In this document: in pieces, positions 55,002 through 63,715 of the stretch
Position numbering within the stretch: position 1 is the stretch's first letter
How the letters are laid out: each line of letters begins with the position of its first letter
Origin: Teredinibacter turnerae T7901
GTDB lineage: Bacteria; Pseudomonadota; Gammaproteobacteria; Pseudomonadales; Cellvibrionaceae
Length of the DNA: 64,000 bases
Direction of reading: 5' to 3'
Assembly (NCBI RefSeq): GCF_000023025.1
Contig: NC_012997.1
Coordinates: forward strand, 5,012,501 to 5,076,500
Translations under genes and position numbers: made by a program
Notes under the pieces: model-generated
The model's input: the letters and a program-made list of their open reading frames with translations, nothing else
The model's database searches: none
What the model was told of the DNA's origin: nothing

Positions 55002-55185
55002 AGGTGATACTTCCATCCCAGTAGACACGGTGACTCGGGTGAGAGGCAATGAATAATGCCTCTGCATTTTTTCTTACACCTGCAGTGGTGTCAACGCACA
55101 AAATGTTCAGATTTGTCGATGGGGCTTAAAGTCCAATTGCCCATAACCCCGCAAATCACCCACTTAGTTAACGTGTTATCCGAGC

Positions 55186-55434
55186 TTAAAATAACTCGAT
55201 ATCACTGCTCCTGCTCTCTTCGTCACGGGAACGAAAATTTTCTTCAGCCAGTACCAACTCTTTAAGCTCACGCAATTCTTCATCGTTCAATGCTGAAATA
55301 TCCAGGTGTTGGAAAGTCCGTCGGAGGGCTTGATCTGCTTGAAAACAGACCAGGTGCGCAGGACCCTGTTTCGGCACTGTCATCCCATTACCGCCGAAAA
55401 CAGGTTTTTTACAGAAAATACACTTGAGACTCAT
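55186..55434 (-). CDS. Small zinc-finger-like protein
   Basis: 82 residues from the ATG at 55434. An N-terminal C-x2-C (C5, C8) and H27-x2-C30 could bind one zinc ion, as in half of a LIM or DUF2175-type finger; a charged helical tail follows (ALNDEELRELKELVLAEENF). An in-frame extension to 55512 is possible but lacks a better ribosome site. It stands alone; function unknown. Confidence 0.65.
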   Translation of the reverse strand: MSLKCIFCKKPVFGGNGMTVPKQGPAHLVCFQADQALRRTFQHLDISALNDEELRELKELVLAEENFRSRDEESRSSDIELF

Positions 55435-55621
55435 GGCGCGGATACCAGGGCCTTTGGTTAGCAAACCAGCGCGGTCAGCAATTTGCAGACTGGACGCCTG
55501 CAACCTGATCACACCACATGCACTTACGAGTGCCTATCACTAACGCTAGCACAGAAGGCCAGCGCGCACCGACATTCCTATGCCAGTGCACGCCCATCCA
55601 TAAACATCGCGCTGCACATGG

Positions 55622-56068
55622 TTAACGGAGAAAATATCCCGCGAGATGCCACTGCTCCTTGGTGAACATCAAAATGAGCATTTCGGTGGCTTTCGGCTGG
55701 CGTTCGAACTGACTGACGTAGATCAGCACCCGAAACTCGCCATCAGGCGCGCCCGGGAGGTGGTGATAGGGTTCATTCTTGCGCAATTTGCGGCTCACCA
55801 GTTTCCCCAGCGGGCCACGCAAATTACCGAGTGCGCCCTCCCACTGAGACTTGGTCAGCTGATCCTTAAAATAGGGCGCCGCCTGATCCCAAGTTTCACG
55901 GTAGTCCCCTGCGTCTGCCAGCGCTAGCCACTGCTCGGCAGCAGCCACTTCGGGCGGTAAAGCCGCTGGAGCTGGTGTGGACTCTGGTGCAGACGTGGCC
56001 AAATTGGAGCCAAGCACACTCAGCAGACAGGCGAGGAGAGCGAAAACACGGCGAGGATAGCGTTGCAT
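55622..56068 (-). CDS. DUF4019 exported protein
   Basis: 148 residues from the ATG at 56068, chosen for its GGAGG at 8-nt spacing; the frame is open for 102 more codons upstream but that part overlaps the next gene. A signal peptide ends near NLATSAPES, and the mature domain (AAEQWLALADAGDYRETWDQA, GALGNLRGPLGKLVSRKL, EMLILMFTKEQWHLAGYFL) is a typical DUF4019, small periplasmic domain of unknown function. Probably the second gene of a pair with the DUF3291 gene, 13 bp apart. Confidence 0.85.
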   Translation of the reverse strand: MQRYPRRVFALLACLLSVLGSNLATSAPESTPAPAALPPEVAAAEQWLALADAGDYRETWDQAAPYFKDQLTKSQWEGALGNLRGPLGKLVSRKLRKNEPYHHLPGAPDGEFRVLIYVSQFERQPKATEMLILMFTKEQWHLAGYFLR

Positions 56069-56081
56069 TTGCCCAGCCTCC

Positions 56082-56564
56082 TCACGCGCACTTTTCAGCG
56101 AAGGGGTCCACAAGGTCACCACTGGGCGCTGCGAAAGGGCGCTTGAATGTGAAAGCCGCGTAGGTCGGGCCTTGCTGGCGGAGCAGTTCGAGGCGAATTC
56201 TGGCTTCTTCCAGGGTCGGCCTGCGATCAGCTTCGATCCACCAGAGCACCATATGGAAATCGATCTTGTCGAACCATTCCTTGCGCCGGCGCATAAACAA
56301 TTTGTGGTCGTCGTTGCGGTAAACGAAATCAACCAGTGTACGGATGTCACTCCATACGGACATGTTGACCGCAATCAGCGGATCGTCAGATATCTGAACA
56401 TCCAGTGCGTTGTTGCCACCGCCGACAAACCGCCAAACGAAGCCAGGCGCCTGCTCAGCGATGGCGTTAACGCGGTCGAGATTATCAACAAAATCTTTGT
56501 TAACCGGGTGGTCCTGCGGCAGGCGAAACTTTGCGATATTTACCTGCGCCAGTTGGTAATGCAT
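56082..56564 (-). CDS. DUF3291 protein
   Basis: 160 residues from the ATG at 56564, which has GGAGG 9 nt upstream. The sequence (YQLAQVNIAKFRLPQDHPVNKDF, AIAEQAPGFVWRF, NMSVWSDIRTLVDFVYRNDH-like, WWIEADRRPTLEEARIRLELL) matches DUF3291, a soluble ferredoxin-like (dimeric alpha-beta barrel) family of unknown function. It is followed closely by the DUF4019 gene. No enzyme activity is established. Confidence 0.88.
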   Translation of the reverse strand: MHYQLAQVNIAKFRLPQDHPVNKDFVDNLDRVNAIAEQAPGFVWRFVGGGNNALDVQISDDPLIAVNMSVWSDIRTLVDFVYRNDDHKLFMRRRKEWFDKIDFHMVLWWIEADRRPTLEEARIRLELLRQQGPTYAAFTFKRPFAAPSGDLVDPFAEKCA

Positions 56565-56725
56565 GGGGAAGGTCCTCCAACATAATTCCGACACAGAGGC
56601 CTCTGGGCCTCAGTACATCGCCACTATTGTCGACACCTACCTCCTCCGAAAATGAGCAGCCAGCACGCATTCTAAATCAAAATTCGCGCGACAGGCGCTC
56701 AGTGCTGGATTTTCGCCAAATTCCG

Positions 56726-58345
56726 CTAGTCCGCTCCCGTTTGCGTTAACAGCGCAGTCACCTCACGCCAGTCCACCAGTTTAAAGTTCTGTGCCTGTGC
56801 CGGTGCACGATTGCGACCATCTTGCACAACCAGCAGCCCTGCCGGAAATGAAGTGGTTGCCACGCTGCTAACGGCGAGACCGTCGGTTTCAGAGGCGCCG
56901 TCGACCCCGCTCGCCAGGTCTGCGGTGATCTGAAACTTAGCCAGTTGCTGCCAGGGGCTTAAACGATAGACAAGATAACTATCGTCCCCCTGACTGGACG
57001 CGACCAGCAGGCTATCGCCGCCGTTGTGGTAGATTGCCAAACCCTCCACGTCCGCCTGCAGGCCCGTCGCGGAAATCGCTGCCATCAGAGTTTGCGACCC
57101 ATCGGCCAAGTCAATACGCCATATACCCCGATCTTCTTCACCCAGGTACAGCTGCTGCTTCGCCGTATCAGCAACACAGCCCTCCACTTGCCCGTCAAAT
57201 TGCCAGTCCCGCATGATGTGACCTTGGTAGTCGCTGCTAATGCGCCACTCTTGCACCTGGTGGTCGCTATCGCTCACCCACACTCGCAAGCCATTGTGCA
57301 GGCGAGCCATGCAAAGACCGTAGGGATCGTCGAGTGTTATCGGCAAGCTGGCGACAAAGGCGAAATGGTTGCGATCCGGCGCCGCGCGGAAAAAATCTAT
57401 CGAATGATCCGAGCGGTTGCTGGCCGCCAATAGATACTCTCCGCCGGGTAACGCAAGCGCATCCACATTGTTCAAGCGCCCGCGCTCAGCAAAGTACAAC
57501 TGCTGCCCATCGAGATCATAAATTGCGAGCCCGCGCTGTTTATTGGTTCCTGCTATCCAGGTGGTGTTTGCACCGGGCAATATGGCGGGATCGTCCGCGG
57601 CATCGCCAGTATCCGCCACCGGCTGGGTTTCTCGCGCTGCATGTACGCTGGGCCATGGCTGTCCCGGGGCGGCCAGCGTCTGCACCGGTTGCGAGACCGG
57701 TGTTAGTAGCTCCAGCAGCGCAGCCTCATACGACTTTGCCGGGTGCAACACTGCAACTGTCTCCGGATTGCGCTCCACCGCCAGCACACCGAGATAAGGG
57801 TCGTTGAAAACCAGCGAGTTTGCACTCAGAGTGCAGGGCCCGATGTCAGGATTAACAGCGAAAGTGCGCACCAACCGGGTGGTGCGTTGGTGTGGATCGA
57901 GCCAATAGTGGTAGAAAAACCCATCGCCGTCACTCACAAACAGGTCGTAAGTACCGTCTACCACCGGGGCCATACACAACACGTCAAGATCGTGGGACAA
58001 GGGCGGCAAGGTAGCGACGTCAGAAAAGTGGTCGCCCTGCAGCTGACCAAGGCGAAGTTCAGCTTCGTCGTCTTCACTCCACACTACCCAGGGCGCAGAT
58101 ACCGCAATACTTTCGATATCCGCCACTTTAGTTGTCGACAAGCCCGCGCGCTGATCCGCCTGAACAACTGGGTAAAGCTGCACTTCAGACGTGCCAGTCA
58201 ACAGTAATCGCGATCCCTCCGCTTCAACCCGTGATGGATGATCGCGCCCTGTATCGTTCGTAGCAACATACTGACACCCCCCTGCCGCGAGTAACAATAT
58301 AACGGCGAAGAGATATCGCCAGAAAAACATCAAACGGTTTTTCAC
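56726..58345 (-). CDS. Beta-propeller phytase lipoprotein
   Basis: 539 residues. The signal peptide ends in the lipobox LAAGGC (Cys24), so it is a membrane-anchored lipoprotein. Beta-propeller phytase blade motifs recur: NTTWIAGTNKQRGLAIYDL, FAERGRLNNVDALAL, LRVWVSDSDHQVQEWRI, QLYLGEEDRGIWRIDL and VEGLAIYHNGGDSLLVASS. These enzymes use calcium to release phosphate from myo-inositol hexakisphosphate. It starts with GTG overlapping the stop of the receptor gene (GTGA), with GAGG upstream, so the two are coupled. The N-terminal 150 residues look like an additional, more divergent propeller segment. Confidence 0.88.
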   Translation of the reverse strand: MKNRLMFFWRYLFAVILLLAAGGCQYVATNDTGRDHPSRVEAEGSRLLLTGTSEVQLYPVVQADQRAGLSTTKVADIESIAVSAPWVVWSEDDEAELRLGQLQGDHFSDVATLPPLSHDLDVLCMAPVVDGTYDLFVSDGDGFFYHYWLDPHQRTTRLVRTFAVNPDIGPCTLSANSLVFNDPYLGVLAVERNPETVAVLHPAKSYEAALLELLTPVSQPVQTLAAPGQPWPSVHAARETQPVADTGDAADDPAILPGANTTWIAGTNKQRGLAIYDLDGQQLYFAERGRLNNVDALALPGGEYLLAASNRSDHSIDFFRAAPDRNHFAFVASLPITLDDPYGLCMARLHNGLRVWVSDSDHQVQEWRISSDYQGHIMRDWQFDGQVEGCVADTAKQQLYLGEEDRGIWRIDLADGSQTLMAAISATGLQADVEGLAIYHNGGDSLLVASSQGDDSYLVYRLSPWQQLAKFQITADLASGVDGASETDGLAVSSVATTSFPAGLLVVQDGRNRAPAQAQNFKLVDWREVTALLTQTGAD

Positions 58346-60552
58346 AAACGACCTCGCAACGTCAACAGTAGAGCAGGCTCGGTGGATTCCAACTCCACTT
58401 CGGAGGTGGCGGTAGCGCCTGCACGCAGGGCCGCTGTGTCGTCATACTCACGCTTCCACTCGCGCTTTTGCGCATCCAGCAGGTTCTGCCCCGCCAGGCG
58501 CACCAGATATTTACCACCGGCGAAGTGCTTCTCGACAAATAACTCCAGGTTACCGTCGTAGTGAATGCGATTCAGCTCTTCACCTTCGTACTCTTCACTG
58601 TCGCCCTGTTGCTGATAGCTCGCGCCGTAGCTGATGTTCCAGATGTTTAGTGCGTGGTCGAAACCCAGGTTATACACATAGTTTGCTTGCCCGCTGAACC
58701 GCCGGTGGTAACCCGCGAAGTAGGGGTCTTCCACGCGGGAATTCAACAGAGTGACATTGACATACCACTGCATCTCGGCCAATCCAAGCCAGGTCGCAGG
58801 CACACTCAAATCCAGTTCAGCCCCGTATACGGTTCCTGTGTTGCGATTGTTAACAGGCATACGTCGGTCAAAAGTTTCGCCGCCCTGTTCCAGCTCCACC
58901 TGCGTGTATTCAATCAGGTCGTTCACCCGCCGGTAAAATCCATTCAGCCCGAGCACCGCACTGTCGCCGATAAAATGATCGTAACCCGCATCGATACCCC
59001 AGGAAGATTCCGGCTTTAGCTCCGGATTGCCACGAAATTTCTCATCGTCGATGGTCAGCTCCACCGGATTCAGCTGGTCGAACTGGGGGCGCAGCAGCGT
59101 GCGCGCAAGACTCAGGCGGAACTGATCGGCAGCGCTGGCATTCCAGCGCAGGTGCAACGCCGGATTCCACTGGGTGTCGTCCGTGCTTTGGCGACGGGTG
59201 CCGCCGATAAAATCACGCCCCAGAAGATCCCGCGCCCGGTGTTCGCCGCGCAAGCCCGCTTCAATCTCCCACTTCTCTGCCAATTGCCACTGACCAACAG
59301 CAAACAACGCCGTCTGCGCAATTTGGGCTTCAAAATCGCTGTACTCGTCGTTTTCCTGATCCAGCTCACCCTCATCGTTGTAGGTGGCGAGGCGAAAATC
59401 CCGCTCGCTCTGCTGGTACTCGCCGCCAAAGCGCGCCTCGAAACCCGGGCGTTCGTACACCCACTTGACGCCTCCATGCAGCCGGGTGTCGTCCAAATGC
59501 AGTACTTCCCTGTCGTCCAAGGCGAGTACACTGCCGACATCCGCAGCGCTGTTGATCTCGGTTTTGTCTTCGCGGAAAGCCTGCCAGCCGCCATACCACA
59601 CCGACTCCAGCGCACCACCCGCCACCGTGTAATCCGCGTTCAACGCGTAGTTGCGCTGACTGATGTCCTCCAGTTGGTGCTCGTTCACCGACTCATCCAA
59701 GGTAAAGGCCGCGTCATTACCGTCTCGCACAAAGGCGTCAACCTGCGCCAATTCCTCTTCTTCGCGGTCCGTATCCATCACATAGAGCTTAACGGACGCC
59801 CGGTTGCCGCTGTTGAAATTCCACGCCAAGTCGCCGTCCAGCGCCAAGTCTCGACTGTCGCGCACGTCTGCTTCACGTACATCTTCACGTTCATCGCCAT
59901 CCAGTTCGCTGGAGGTTTTCGCTTTTGGGTTATAGCGTTCCTGCACATTCAGCGAAAACCCGTAGTCGAGCTTGCCATTACTCCCCGCGTAACCAAGGAA
60001 ACCGTTAGCGCGGGTTTGCTCCATATGCAAAGCACCGAGCCGCCAAATGCCACCCTGATAACGGGCGCCGTCTTTGAGCACAATATTGAGCGTGCCACCA
60101 ACGCCGTTGCTGGCGATATCACTGCTGGGACTGCGAATAATTTCGATCCGACTGATCATTTCGGCGGGTATCCGGTCCACCGCAATAGCCCCGTCGTTAG
60201 CCGAGCCGGGCAGGGTACGGCCGTTAATCAGCACCTGGGTGTAGCGCGAATCCAGCCCGCGCAGGCGCGGCAAATCGTATTCACCTACGTCGCTGTTGAA
60301 GGTCACCCCCGGCACTCGCTTGAGCATGTCGCCCACCGACAAAGGCTCGTAGCGCTCAAAATAGGAGGCGTCATACACCAGTTTCGGCGCTGTATCCTGC
60401 ACATGATTTCGAACGACTGTGCGCTGTGCCAGCACCAACACGGATTCTTCGTCCGCTGACGTATCTTGCGCACGCACATTTGCGCTGCAGCTAGCCATCG
60501 CAATTAGCGACACGGGCACCACAGCATTCACCCAATGGTTGTATTTCTTCAC
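58342..60552 (-). CDS. TonB-dependent outer-membrane receptor (phytase-linked)
   Basis: 736 residues. After the signal peptide, a TonB-box-like ESVLVLA, the plug domain (SVGDMLKRVPGVTFN, LPRLRGLDSRYTQVLINGR, IPAEMISRIEIIRSPSSD, GVGGTLNIVLKDG) and a beta barrel with many amphipathic strands are seen. The barrel contains FRLSLARTLLRPQFDQLNPVE, a common plug-barrel receptor feature. It starts with GTG preceded by GGGGAA, and its last codons overlap the phytase gene. Such pairs suggest capture of phosphate-rich ligands such as inositol phosphates or their metal complexes. A Pho box lies 71 bp upstream. Confidence 0.93.
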   Translation of the reverse strand: MKKYNHWVNAVVPVSLIAMASCSANVRAQDTSADEESVLVLAQRTVVRNHVQDTAPKLVYDASYFERYEPLSVGDMLKRVPGVTFNSDVGEYDLPRLRGLDSRYTQVLINGRTLPGSANDGAIAVDRIPAEMISRIEIIRSPSSDIASNGVGGTLNIVLKDGARYQGGIWRLGALHMEQTRANGFLGYAGSNGKLDYGFSLNVQERYNPKAKTSSELDGDEREDVREADVRDSRDLALDGDLAWNFNSGNRASVKLYVMDTDREEEELAQVDAFVRDGNDAAFTLDESVNEHQLEDISQRNYALNADYTVAGGALESVWYGGWQAFREDKTEINSAADVGSVLALDDREVLHLDDTRLHGGVKWVYERPGFEARFGGEYQQSERDFRLATYNDEGELDQENDEYSDFEAQIAQTALFAVGQWQLAEKWEIEAGLRGEHRARDLLGRDFIGGTRRQSTDDTQWNPALHLRWNASAADQFRLSLARTLLRPQFDQLNPVELTIDDEKFRGNPELKPESSWGIDAGYDHFIGDSAVLGLNGFYRRVNDLIEYTQVELEQGGETFDRRMPVNNRNTGTVYGAELDLSVPATWLGLAEMQWYVNVTLLNSRVEDPYFAGYHRRFSGQANYVYNLGFDHALNIWNISYGASYQQQGDSEEYEGEELNRIHYDGNLELFVEKHFAGGKYLVRLAGQNLLDAQKREWKREYDDTAALRAGATATSEVELESTEPALLLTLRGRL

Positions 60553-60606
60553 GAATGTATTCCCCAGATATGCGACCCACAGCCTTGCGCCATGGACTTT
60601 GCGAGC

Positions 60607-60640
60607 ACCCTAGGTGGGCTGAATGACACATCTGTGACAG
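60607..60640 (-). promoter_or_regulatory. Pho box and -10 before the TonB receptor-phytase operon
   Basis: Read on the minus strand, 60640-60623 is CTGTCACAGATGTGTCAT, two half-sites 11 bp apart that match the Pho consensus (the first perfectly). Ten bases on is TAGGGT (60612-60607), an acceptable -10. A degenerate upstream unit (GCTTCAC) may extend the array. The receptor GTG is 55 bases after the -10. Confidence 0.8.
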
Positions 60641-60844
60641 TCCTGTGAAGCTGCGCCCGAATTGCAACTCGAGACGCCCATCCTGGCCACCCGCTGAGCC
60701 GATATGACCTTCCAACCGCATCTGTGACCGGTAACAATTCTGTCGTGATCTCGCACGACAATAGCACTCGTCACACGACGCGAATTTCGTAAATGCCGCT
60801 GCTAGTAAGTTGGGCTAGCACTGACTTCATCGCAGGACAGTTTC

Positions 60845-61783
60845 ATGAGCTTTTCAGACCTACTCAGTTTTTCCAGCGGCCGGCCGAGCCTTACTGCGCC
60901 CCGCAAGCGCAGCGGTATTTACGGCGTTATTGCGGTGGTATTTGTTACTACTGTTGTCGCCGCCGTCCAGCAAGGCTTCACCAAAACCGGGGCGGAGATC
61001 AATTGGGTGGATGTAGGCGGGGAGGGTGCGACTTGTATCGCCGGGCTTGCCTGGCTGTACTTTGTAATTGCCTGGCGCCCGGCCGGCCCGGTCACCCAAT
61101 GGCTAAGCGCCGGGTTCGCGCTCTTAAGCTACGGGTTTTTCCTCGACCTGCTGGATGAATTCATCCGCTTCAGCCACACCGGTTGGGGCCAGAGTATGGA
61201 GTCCATAGTGACACCCGTGGCCATCATGGTGCTGACCATTGCCGCCCTGTTGCTGCACCAGGAACAGCGTATATTGCGCCGCCAGCAACAGCGCCGCGAG
61301 GCCAACTTCCGCAATCACCAAGCCATTGATCCAATCACCGACCTCTACAACGCAGACTATTGCCGCCAAACACTCGCTGCGGCAATTGAAGCAGATGAAC
61401 CCCTTGCCCTGTGGCTGGTGGATATTGAAAACTTCGATCACATTAATCGGCAGTTCGACTTTGCGGTTGGCGATGCCGTATTAAACCGGGTGGCCGCCAC
61501 CCTGGTGGCCAGCGTACCGCGCGATTCGCTGGTCTGCCGCTACGCGGGCGACCGCTTTATTGCTCTGACTCGCCAGCGGGAGCTGGCGTTATGCTTGAGC
61601 CAAACCCTGCGCGATCTGCTGAACAATGCCATGACCCTGGCTTTGTTTGATGCCGCAGGCCGCGAAGTGCCTTGCGGGGTGCGTGTTGCATCTGTCACCC
61701 CCGGAGACGGCGAGACCGCCGATGCAGTTTTGCTGCGCGCAAACCAGTTGCTACAGGCGCAAAAGTACAGTGGCGACCAGTAA
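60845..61783 (+). CDS. Membrane protein with degenerate GGDEF domain
   Basis: 312 residues. Four hydrophobic segments (about 25-45, 58-78, 84-104, 118-138) form the N-terminal membrane part, then a GGDEF-like domain from about 158 (DPITDLYNADYCRQ, WLVDIENFDHIN) with AGDRF replacing the GGDEF signature. The metal Asp (D in VDIENFDH) is kept, but the changed signature makes cyclase activity doubtful. The ATG has AGGA with 7-nt spacing. Its last 14 bases overlap the AraC-type gene, suggesting joint expression. Confidence 0.88.
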   Translation: MSFSDLLSFSSGRPSLTAPRKRSGIYGVIAVVFVTTVVAAVQQGFTKTGAEINWVDVGGEGATCIAGLAWLYFVIAWRPAGPVTQWLSAGFALLSYGFFLDLLDEFIRFSHTGWGQSMESIVTPVAIMVLTIAALLLHQEQRILRRQQQRREANFRNHQAIDPITDLYNADYCRQTLAAAIEADEPLALWLVDIENFDHINRQFDFAVGDAVLNRVAATLVASVPRDSLVCRYAGDRFIALTRQRELALCLSQTLRDLLNNAMTLALFDAAGREVPCGVRVASVTPGDGETADAVLLRANQLLQAQKYSGDQ

Positions 61784-62777
61784 GCCCATCCCCGCGTGGC
61801 TGCAACCGGTGGTGTTGCTGGACTTACTGGCTGCGCGGGGCATTAATGCATTACCAGCGCTCCAGGGTACGGCGCTGTTTCCCGGTGATCGGCCATTTAC
61901 CGGACACCAGCTCAGCCCGCAACACTACGACCGCTTGCTGGCTAACGGCCACCGCCTGTGGCGCGGCGACGATTTCTGCTTCCAGCTGGCTCACCAACTA
62001 AGCGGCTACGGAATTGGCCCGCTGGCCGAGGCTCTCAGAGAAACCGCGTGCGCAGCGGCCCAACTGACACTGATCAGCCGCTTTGCCAACCTGGTTAGCC
62101 CCAGCACCGCGCTGCGTATTCATCAAGTGGAGCCAGATGACTGGTTCCTCCTGTTCGGCGGCACCTACACCCTAACCCCATCACCGCTAGCATTGCGCTG
62201 TGCAATAGCGCTCATCAGCCGTGAGCTGAAGCGCAGCGAAAAGGGAGTTCGCCTGGACGCCTATCTGCGCGAACCCAGCCCGGCGGATCGACATCAGTTT
62301 CAGGTACATGTTGCCGGGCGATGTCATTTTGGAATGCCGATCAACGCGCTGCGGTTGCGCAAATCTACGCCCCCGTGCAGGCGAGCGCCGACCTTGCGCG
62401 CGCAAGTGGCGCTGCAACAATGCGAATCACTCTGTCCTATCGATCGCAGCACACTCACAAGTGTGCAGGACCGACTTTGGTCAACGGCAACCACGCTGAG
62501 CTTATCTGAGTGTGCGCAACAAATGGGGATCAGTGCCGCCACATTAAAGCGACGACTGCAGAGCGAAAAAGTCAGCTTTCAGCAAATTAGTGACAACCTG
62601 CGCGCTGAGCGCGCAATGATTGATTTGTTGTTGAGCGGCGCATCGGTGGAAGAGGTAGGGGCACGCCTGAACTTTCACGATTCCAGTAATTTCCGCCGGG
62701 CATTTAAGCGCTGGACAGGTATGACCCCAAGTGACCTGCGGGCCGTTTACCGGGAGCTTTTTTCAGGCGCCAACTGA
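61770..62777 (+). CDS. AraC-family regulator with arabinose-binding-like N-terminal domain
   Basis: 335 residues if the GTG at 61770 is used; it lies within the end of the GGDEF gene. The N-terminal domain (about 8-190; SPQHYDRLLANGHRLW, PLAEALRETACAAAQLTLISRF) resembles the Arabinose_bd-type ligand domain of OruR/ArgR-like regulators. The C-terminal AraC helix-turn-helix pair is complete: CAQQMGISAATLKRRLQSEKVSFQQI and VEEVGARLNFHDSSNFRRAFKRWTGMTPSDLRA. It should be a ligand-responsive activator, target unknown. The protein's unusual translation coupling to a GGDEF membrane protein suggests a shared signal. Confidence 0.88.
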   Translation: MATSKPIPAWLQPVVLLDLLAARGINALPALQGTALFPGDRPFTGHQLSPQHYDRLLANGHRLWRGDDFCFQLAHQLSGYGIGPLAEALRETACAAAQLTLISRFANLVSPSTALRIHQVEPDDWFLLFGGTYTLTPSPLALRCAIALISRELKRSEKGVRLDAYLREPSPADRHQFQVHVAGRCHFGMPINALRLRKSTPPCRRAPTLRAQVALQQCESLCPIDRSTLTSVQDRLWSTATTLSLSECAQQMGISAATLKRRLQSEKVSFQQISDNLRAERAMIDLLLSGASVEEVGARLNFHDSSNFRRAFKRWTGMTPSDLRAVYRELFSGAN

Positions 62778-63121
62778 GACCGGATGTTCATGCAGCGAAG
62801 CAATAAGTCCAGCGGCATTTGTACCACGGGCATCGATTAGATCATGGTAAGAAAGGAAAAGTAAAATTCACCGTAAAAAAGCCGCCGCCGCATACATTTG
62901 TCGACACTTAACCGCTTTTTTTGCGAAACATTTTACATACTAAAACAACACATAGCCAAAAAGCGAAGGCAAATTCAGCGCACGCAAATGCGGCTCCATT
63001 GCCTGTAACGTTGATTTGGCAGGCTGTCGAAAACAGCCTGAAGGGTAAAGGCACGATTAACAAGCCAAACGTTGTTCCAGCATTTTAATGCTCGAGAAAA
63101 GCTTGAGCACTGAGAGCACCA
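62778..63121. other. Intergenic, two hairpins, no gene seen
   Basis: About 340 bases. An inverted repeat CAGGCTGT/ACAGCCTG at 63020-63040 has no U-run on either side. A second imperfect one near 63090-63108 (TGCTCAAG pairing with CTCGAGCA on the minus strand, then TTAAAAT) could be a weak terminator for the gene to its right. No reading frame is supported. Confidence 0.4.
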
Positions 63122-63715
63122 CTACAAAACAGACTCTCGATAAAGAGTGCGCCAATGGGCGTTGAAGGTGACTTTTACGCCAGCGACCGCAGGGTCTGGC
63201 AGGGGTGCCCGGTTAAGAATCGATGCGATACAACAATTGGGGCTGTAGTCCAGCGTTAGTGTCTGATTGGGCTCGGGCTCGCTCACGGAAGCGGAGTAAT
63301 CCGACATGTTGGCGGCGCGCAATTTTTCTTCGTTCAGGGCAGATTCGAATCGCACCAAATCCTTAAGCACCGGCAGCACTTCTGCACGATCTTGGATAAA
63401 CGACAAAAACGCGTGTGCTTCCTGCACATGGAAATCTGTGGTGCAGGGTAATTGTAAATAATCGTCAATTAACCAGGGCACTGCGAGGCGTTCAATTAAC
63501 TGGCAACTGTACGGTAGTGCCTGTCGTAATTTCGCCCGCCGCCACCAGCGCTGCACTTCGCGCGTTACATCCAAACCGAGACTGCCTTGCATATCTTGTA
63601 AAGTGCGCAATTCCGTCTGACTTAAGTTGCGTTCACTGACATTGCCCGGTTGCTGTAAGCGGTCGCCACTGGGCACCATTTTTACTAGTGCTTCTTGCCA
63701 TGCCTGTAAGCTCAT
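63122..63715 (-). CDS. Probable MNIO-partner protein (DUF2063/HvfC-BufC-like)
   Basis: 197 residues from the ATG at 63715, whose ATGA overlaps the stop of the upstream enzyme gene. The N-terminal half is helical (SLQAWQEALVKMV, WWRRAKLRQALPYSCQLIERL, WLIDDYLQLPCTTDF), similar in layout to the DUF2063-type partners encoded after DUF692 enzymes; the rest is a less conserved beta-like region. Such partners bind the RiPP precursor and deliver it to the MNIO enzyme. The assignment rests mainly on gene order and overlap; sequence identity to known HvfC is not obvious by eye. Confidence 0.5.
   Translation of the reverse strand: MSLQAWQEALVKMVPSGDRLQQPGNVSERNLSQTELRTLQDMQGSLGLDVTREVQRWWRRAKLRQALPYSCQLIERLAVPWLIDDYLQLPCTTDFHVQEAHAFLSFIQDRAEVLPVLKDLVRFESALNEEKLRAANMSDYSASVSEPEPNQTLTLDYSPNCCIASILNRAPLPDPAVAGVKVTFNAHWRTLYRESVL

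Noticed and set aside
59152-60459. 435-codon plus-strand open frame
   Set aside because: It lies entirely antisense to the TonB-dependent receptor gene, whose plug and barrel motifs are clear. It has no ribosome binding site.
63020-63040. Rho-independent terminator
   Set aside because: The stem is good but there is no T-run on either strand and no gene end within reach on the plus strand.
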